Assembly (NCBI GenBank): GCA_016779385.1
Contig: JADHNT010000022.1
Coordinates: 1-32,356, forward strand
Direction of reading: 5' to 3'
From: Pseudomonadales bacterium
Lineage (GTDB): Bacteria; Pseudomonadota; Gammaproteobacteria; Pseudomonadales; Azotimanducaceae
Length of the DNA: 32,356 nt
Shown: one piece after another, positions 29,175 to 32,356 of the stretch
Numbering within the stretch: the stretch's first letter is position 1
How the letters are laid out: every line of letters begins with the position of its first letter
Made by a program: the position numbers and the translations under genes
The notes under the pieces: generated by a model
Seen by the model: the letters and a program-made list of their open reading frames with translations, nothing else
Database searches by the model: none
Told to the model about the DNA's origin: nothing

Positions 29175-32100
29175 GGAAGGGCCCCCCGAGCCTCGAGCGT
29201 TTCCTCCGCCTTTCCCAGGGAAATCAGGCTTTCCGCCGCCAGCGGGGGGAGAAATACTTGCTCCGCGAGGGCGCAGAACCGGTCCCGGATCGGTGCAAGG
29301 CCCTGGGGAAAGGCTTGACGCGCGGCGAGCGTCAGCCCTTCCGGCGGGCGACCCGGGGACCGCTCAGGACGCCAATGGGACTCTAGAGTGGCGAATTTTT
29401 CATCCCCGGCCTTGTCCCCGCGGACCGCTTCGGCCCAGGTGCAGGAGGCTTCGGGGAACAGGGGGAGAGGTTCCCTAAGCCCCGCCTGAAACAGAGCGAG
29501 GAGGGTCTCCAGCGCCGCCTCGGGAGCCTCCGGCGCCGTCACCACCGCGGCCTTTTCCGGCCCCAGCAGTACCCCATGGCGTCCCCATCCCGCTGCCGCA
29601 TATATCAGCACCTTAATCCACAGCCCCAGGCGATCCTGGGCGCGAAGGGCGCCAAAGCGCTGCGCCCGCACGAGCCCATCGGACCAGCGCAGGCAGGGCC
29701 CCAGAAGACGCCCCGATGGCAGCGCAAGATCAAGGGGCGCCTCGGCCGCTGTGGCCGCCCAAAAGGCCTCCGGGAGTGCCCGCCTAAGGGCCTGGGTGGT
29801 GGCCCGGGCCTCGGCCAGGGCCCCATCCCCAGCGGCGCCCAGGGGCAGGCGCCCCCGAGCCCGCAGCATCGCGTCGTTCCCGGCCAGGGCAAAGCTGTCC
29901 TCGAGCAGCCGGTAGCGGCCGAGGGGGTCTAGGGTAAAGGGCTCGTCATCTTCAACGCTCTCGGGCAGGCGCCGAAGCGCAGCGCCAAGGCCTTCCCGGA
30001 AGTAGGTGCCCAGGGGATCGCGATAGAAGGTGAGCAGCAACGCCGGCGCCACCGGGGCCCGGGCATCGCGAGGGATTAGGTGAGGGACTTCGGCTTCCAA
30101 GGACCCCTCGTCGCGGGGACGCCAGAGACTCTGGTAGGTTTCTAGCCCCGCCTCCCCATAGCGGGAGGAAAAGGGCTGCAGGGGCGGGGCGACGGTAATG
30201 GGCTCGAGGGCCGTTTCCATCGCCTTGCTCTCAACCTCGCCGGTGAGCGCAGCCTGCAGCTCCGTCACCAAGACAGACGGCGGCAGGGGCCGGTAGTTTC
30301 GATCCCGCGCGGTCCAGCTGAGGAGAACCCGGTCCCGGGCTGAAAGCAGGGCCTCGAGGAAGAGGTAGCGATCTTCGCTTCGCCGCAGCCGGTCCCCGGG
30401 GCGAGGCGCCTGCGCCATGAGATCAAAGGGCAGCGGCTGCTCAAGGCGGGGATAGGCGTCCTCGTTCATTCCCACTAGGCCTACGATACGGAAAGGCAAA
30501 ACGCGCATGGGCATGAGCGTGCAGAAGGTCACGCCGCCCGCAAAGAAGCGATGGGCCGTTCCCGGGCCCTCGAGGGCGCCCTTCAGCGCCTCAAGCAGCG
30601 CCAGGCGCGGCAGGGGGCGACTCGCCACCGCCTCCGGCAAGGTCAGCAATTCGGCGAGGGCCTCCCGGAGGGGTGCCAGCACCAGCTCGTCCTCTGGAGA
30701 CAAATCGAGGCAGCTCTCCAGCGCATCGTCTAGCACCGCGGCCCATTTCGCGGGGAGGCAGGGCCCGGCAAGGCGCTCCCGGAAGCGAGCGAGGGTTTCC
30801 ACGGCGGCGTGCAGGGCGCTCAGGCGCGCCCCCTCCCCCTCCGCGAGGGCCACGGGCGCGAGGCCAGCAAAGACCCCCTCGACGTCGCCGGTCATGGCGC
30901 CAAGGAGTAAGCGATCCAGCCCCCGGCGCCAGCTGTGAAGGGCGTCCTCCTCCGCAAGCCCCGTGGCCGCCCAATCTTGCCCATCCCAGCCCCAGCGCAC
31001 CTCCGCCCCCTCAAGCCATCGTTCAAAAAGGGAGAGGTCCTCTGCAGCAAGGCCAAAGGCGCGCTGGCATTGGGGCAGAGCCAGGAGCGCCAGCACCGTA
31101 CTGCGCTCGAAGCGGCTCACGGGCAAGGCCAGCAGGCGCGAAAGCCAGGCGAGGAGCGGCGCCTCCTCCTGCCCCTGGCGATCGGCGATGCTGTAGGGCA
31201 GCGCCAGGGGGACCTCGGGCCGGCCGAAGACCGCTTCGATGAGGGGCGCGTAGTGGTCGATATCCGGAATCATCACGACCACGTCCTGGGGCCGAAGGTT
31301 GGCATCGGCCTCGAAGGCGTCCACCAAGGCGTCGTAAAGGGCCTCAATTTCCCGGAGTGGACTGGGGCATGGCAAAAAGCGAAGGGACCGGTCCTCGGGG
31401 GTCAGCAGGAGGGGCGCATCGTCCCCGAAAAGCACGGCCTGCTGGAGCTGGGCCAGCGCCGTCTCCTCCTCCCGCTCCCCAAAGTGGTCGAGCACCTCCG
31501 CCGCCCCATCAAGGGCGAGGAGCTGGTTCAGAAACTGGCGCCCCAGAGCACCGTTCTGCGCGAGCAAGGGGTGCGCCGGGAGATAGGCCAGGGCCGCCGC
31601 CTCGTAAGCCTCCAGCGCCTCCGCATCGCTGTCCTTCAGGGCCTCGGCCTGGCGCCGCGCCACCACGGTGGGGCGCAGCACCTCGGCCCAGTAATCCGCA
31701 GAAGGGTTCAAGAAATACAGCGTGACCGGGCGATGGCGGGCCAGGGCCGTGAAGAGGGCGAGCTGCCCCGGGGGCAGGGCCGACAGGCCAAAGAGGGCTA
31801 CCCGGGGCGCCACGGGCTCGAGGAGGTCGTCGAGGGATCCCGGGGGGCTACGCGCCAGCCGTTCGAGGGCCGCGGTCAGAAGCGCTGCGCGATCCGGTAC
31901 AGCGCCCAGGGCCGCCACGGACTGGGCCCAAAGGGCGCTTTGCCAGGCCTCATGAGGTCCAGGCAAGCCCAGCCCTTGCCCCCGCCCCCAGGCAGCGAGC
32001 CAGGACGGGCGATACACCAGGTACTGATCGAAGAGATCGGCAATATGTTCCGCCAGCTGGAAGCGCTTTAGGGCTTGCTCTCCACCCTCGAGGTAATGAT

Positions 32101-32356
32101 GCAACGGGGCGAACTCCGGAGCGTCTTTTGGCAGGGCCGCCAGCAGTCCAAAGAGGGTCCAGCGAAGGTTGCGCTTCGCGTAGGGATCATCCACCGGCGC
32201 GGGCACGAGGGTTCGGATCAGGCGCCAGGCGAAGAGGGATGGCAAGGGATAGGCTACCCCCGCGGCAATGCCAAAGGCCTTCGCCTGCTCCGTGCGCAGC
32301 CACAGGGCCATGCCCGGGCTTTGCACCACCACCACCTCCTCCGCGAGGGGATCGGC
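29171..32356 (-). CDS. recC: Exodeoxyribonuclease V gamma subunit RecC, 5' end beyond the window
   Basis: At least 1061 residues are present (E. coli RecC is 1122). The frame stays open to base 32356, with seven more codons before the first in-window GTG, so the true start is outside. VVVQSPGMALWLRTEQAKAFG, PLPSLFAWRLIRTLVP and YRPSWLAAWGRG near the N-terminus, and PDIDHYAPLIEAVFG, VGLVGMNEDAYPR and RDRVLLSWTARDRNYRPLPPSVL further on, are characteristic RecC segments. RecC is an inactivated helicase/nuclease-fold subunit that splits the duplex and recognises Chi. The gene leads a recC-recB-recD operon with one- to four-base overlaps. Confidence 0.95.
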   Translation of the reverse strand, partial: ADPLAEEVVVVQSPGMALWLRTEQAKAFGIAAGVAYPLPSLFAWRLIRTLVPAPVDDPYAKRNLRWTLFGLLAALPKDAPEFAPLHHYLEGGEQALKRFQLAEHIADLFDQYLVYRPSWLAAWGRGQGLGLPGPHEAWQSALWAQSVAALGAVPDRAALLTAALERLARSPPGSLDDLLEPVAPRVALFGLSALPPGQLALFTALARHRPVTLYFLNPSADYWAEVLRPTVVARRQAEALKDSDAEALEAYEAAALAYLPAHPLLAQNGALGRQFLNQLLALDGAAEVLDHFGEREEETALAQLQQAVLFGDDAPLLLTPEDRSLRFLPCPSPLREIEALYDALVDAFEADANLRPQDVVVMIPDIDHYAPLIEAVFGRPEVPLALPYSIADRQGQEEAPLLAWLSRLLALPVSRFERSTVLALLALPQCQRAFGLAAEDLSLFERWLEGAEVRWGWDGQDWAATGLAEEDALHSWRRGLDRLLLGAMTGDVEGVFAGLAPVALAEGEGARLSALHAAVETLARFRERLAGPCLPAKWAAVLDDALESCLDLSPEDELVLAPLREALAELLTLPEAVASRPLPRLALLEALKGALEGPGTAHRFFAGGVTFCTLMPMRVLPFRIVGLVGMNEDAYPRLEQPLPFDLMAQAPRPGDRLRRSEDRYLFLEALLSARDRVLLSWTARDRNYRPLPPSVLVTELQAALTGEVESKAMETALEPITVAPPLQPFSSRYGEAGLETYQSLWRPRDEGSLEAEVPHLIPRDARAPVAPALLLTFYRDPLGTYFREGLGAALRRLPESVEDDEPFTLDPLGRYRLLEDSFALAGNDAMLRARGRLPLGAAGDGALAEARATTQALRRALPEAFWAATAAEAPLDLALPSGRLLGPCLRWSDGLVRAQRFGALRAQDRLGLWIKVLIYAAAGWGRHGVLLGPEKAAVVTAPEAPEAALETLLALFQAGLREPLPLFPEASCTWAEAVRGDKAGDEKFATLESHWRPERSPGRPPEGLTLAARQAFPQGLAPIRDRFCALAEQVFLPPLAAESLISLGKAEETLEARGALP

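Noticed and set aside
30935-32071. Long plus-strand open frame opposite recC
   Set aside because: Low-complexity composition and no domain; recC on the other strand is unmistakable.

Overview
This is a GC-rich (by eye about two thirds G+C), densely coded stretch of a Gram-negative chromosome: 28 genes, almost no non-coding DNA, and many start/stop overlaps. A recC-recB-recD operon, a PBP4-type DacB, an outer-membrane TolC-family protein, a pterin carbinolamine dehydratase and an EthA-like flavin monooxygenase divergent from an AraC regulator together suggest a gammaproteobacterium, perhaps a marine or environmental lineage such as Halieaceae. That placement is inference. I see no insertion sequence, phage gene, tRNA, rRNA or CRISPR array, so this looks like ordinary chromosome rather than an island.

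Layout. 1-1590 (+): tail of a small methyltransferase, a glutathione S-transferase and an exported peroxiredoxin. 1587-4965: an AraC regulator divergent from an EthA-like Baeyer-Villiger monooxygenase, then a nitroreductase. 5045-6925 (-): a small unknown protein and DacB. 7078-11574 (+): a tightly overlapping operon of ABC-type exporter, HlyD-type adaptor and TolC-type channel, followed by phhB. This is a type I secretion-like apparatus whose ABC subunit has lost every ATPase motif. 11611-12920: a CinA/MoaB-like protein convergent with a PNPOx-like protein. 13017-18338: two short-chain dehydrogenases, a lipoprotein N-acyl-D-amino-acid deacylase and a penicillin-acylase-type Ntn hydrolase, plausibly an N-acyl-amide degradation neighbourhood. 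18322-20556: a UPF0016 Mn/Ca exporter divergent from a DUF454 protein and an Nramp-like transporter with a non-canonical metal site. 20573-23810: a hotdog thioesterase, an EamA permease, a PlsC-type acyltransferase and an exported alpha/beta hydrolase. 23845-32356 (-): recD, recB and recC (recC runs off the window).

Two points stand out. First, the exporter operon at 7078-11280 couples a full-length but catalytically dead ABC subunit to otherwise normal HlyD and TolC partners; I think this is the best candidate for an undescribed system. Second, stop codon use is odd for such GC-rich DNA: 17 of 28 genes end in TAG, and five of the six TGA stops lie inside start/stop overlaps. Three convergent gene pairs share a single CTAG as both stop codons.
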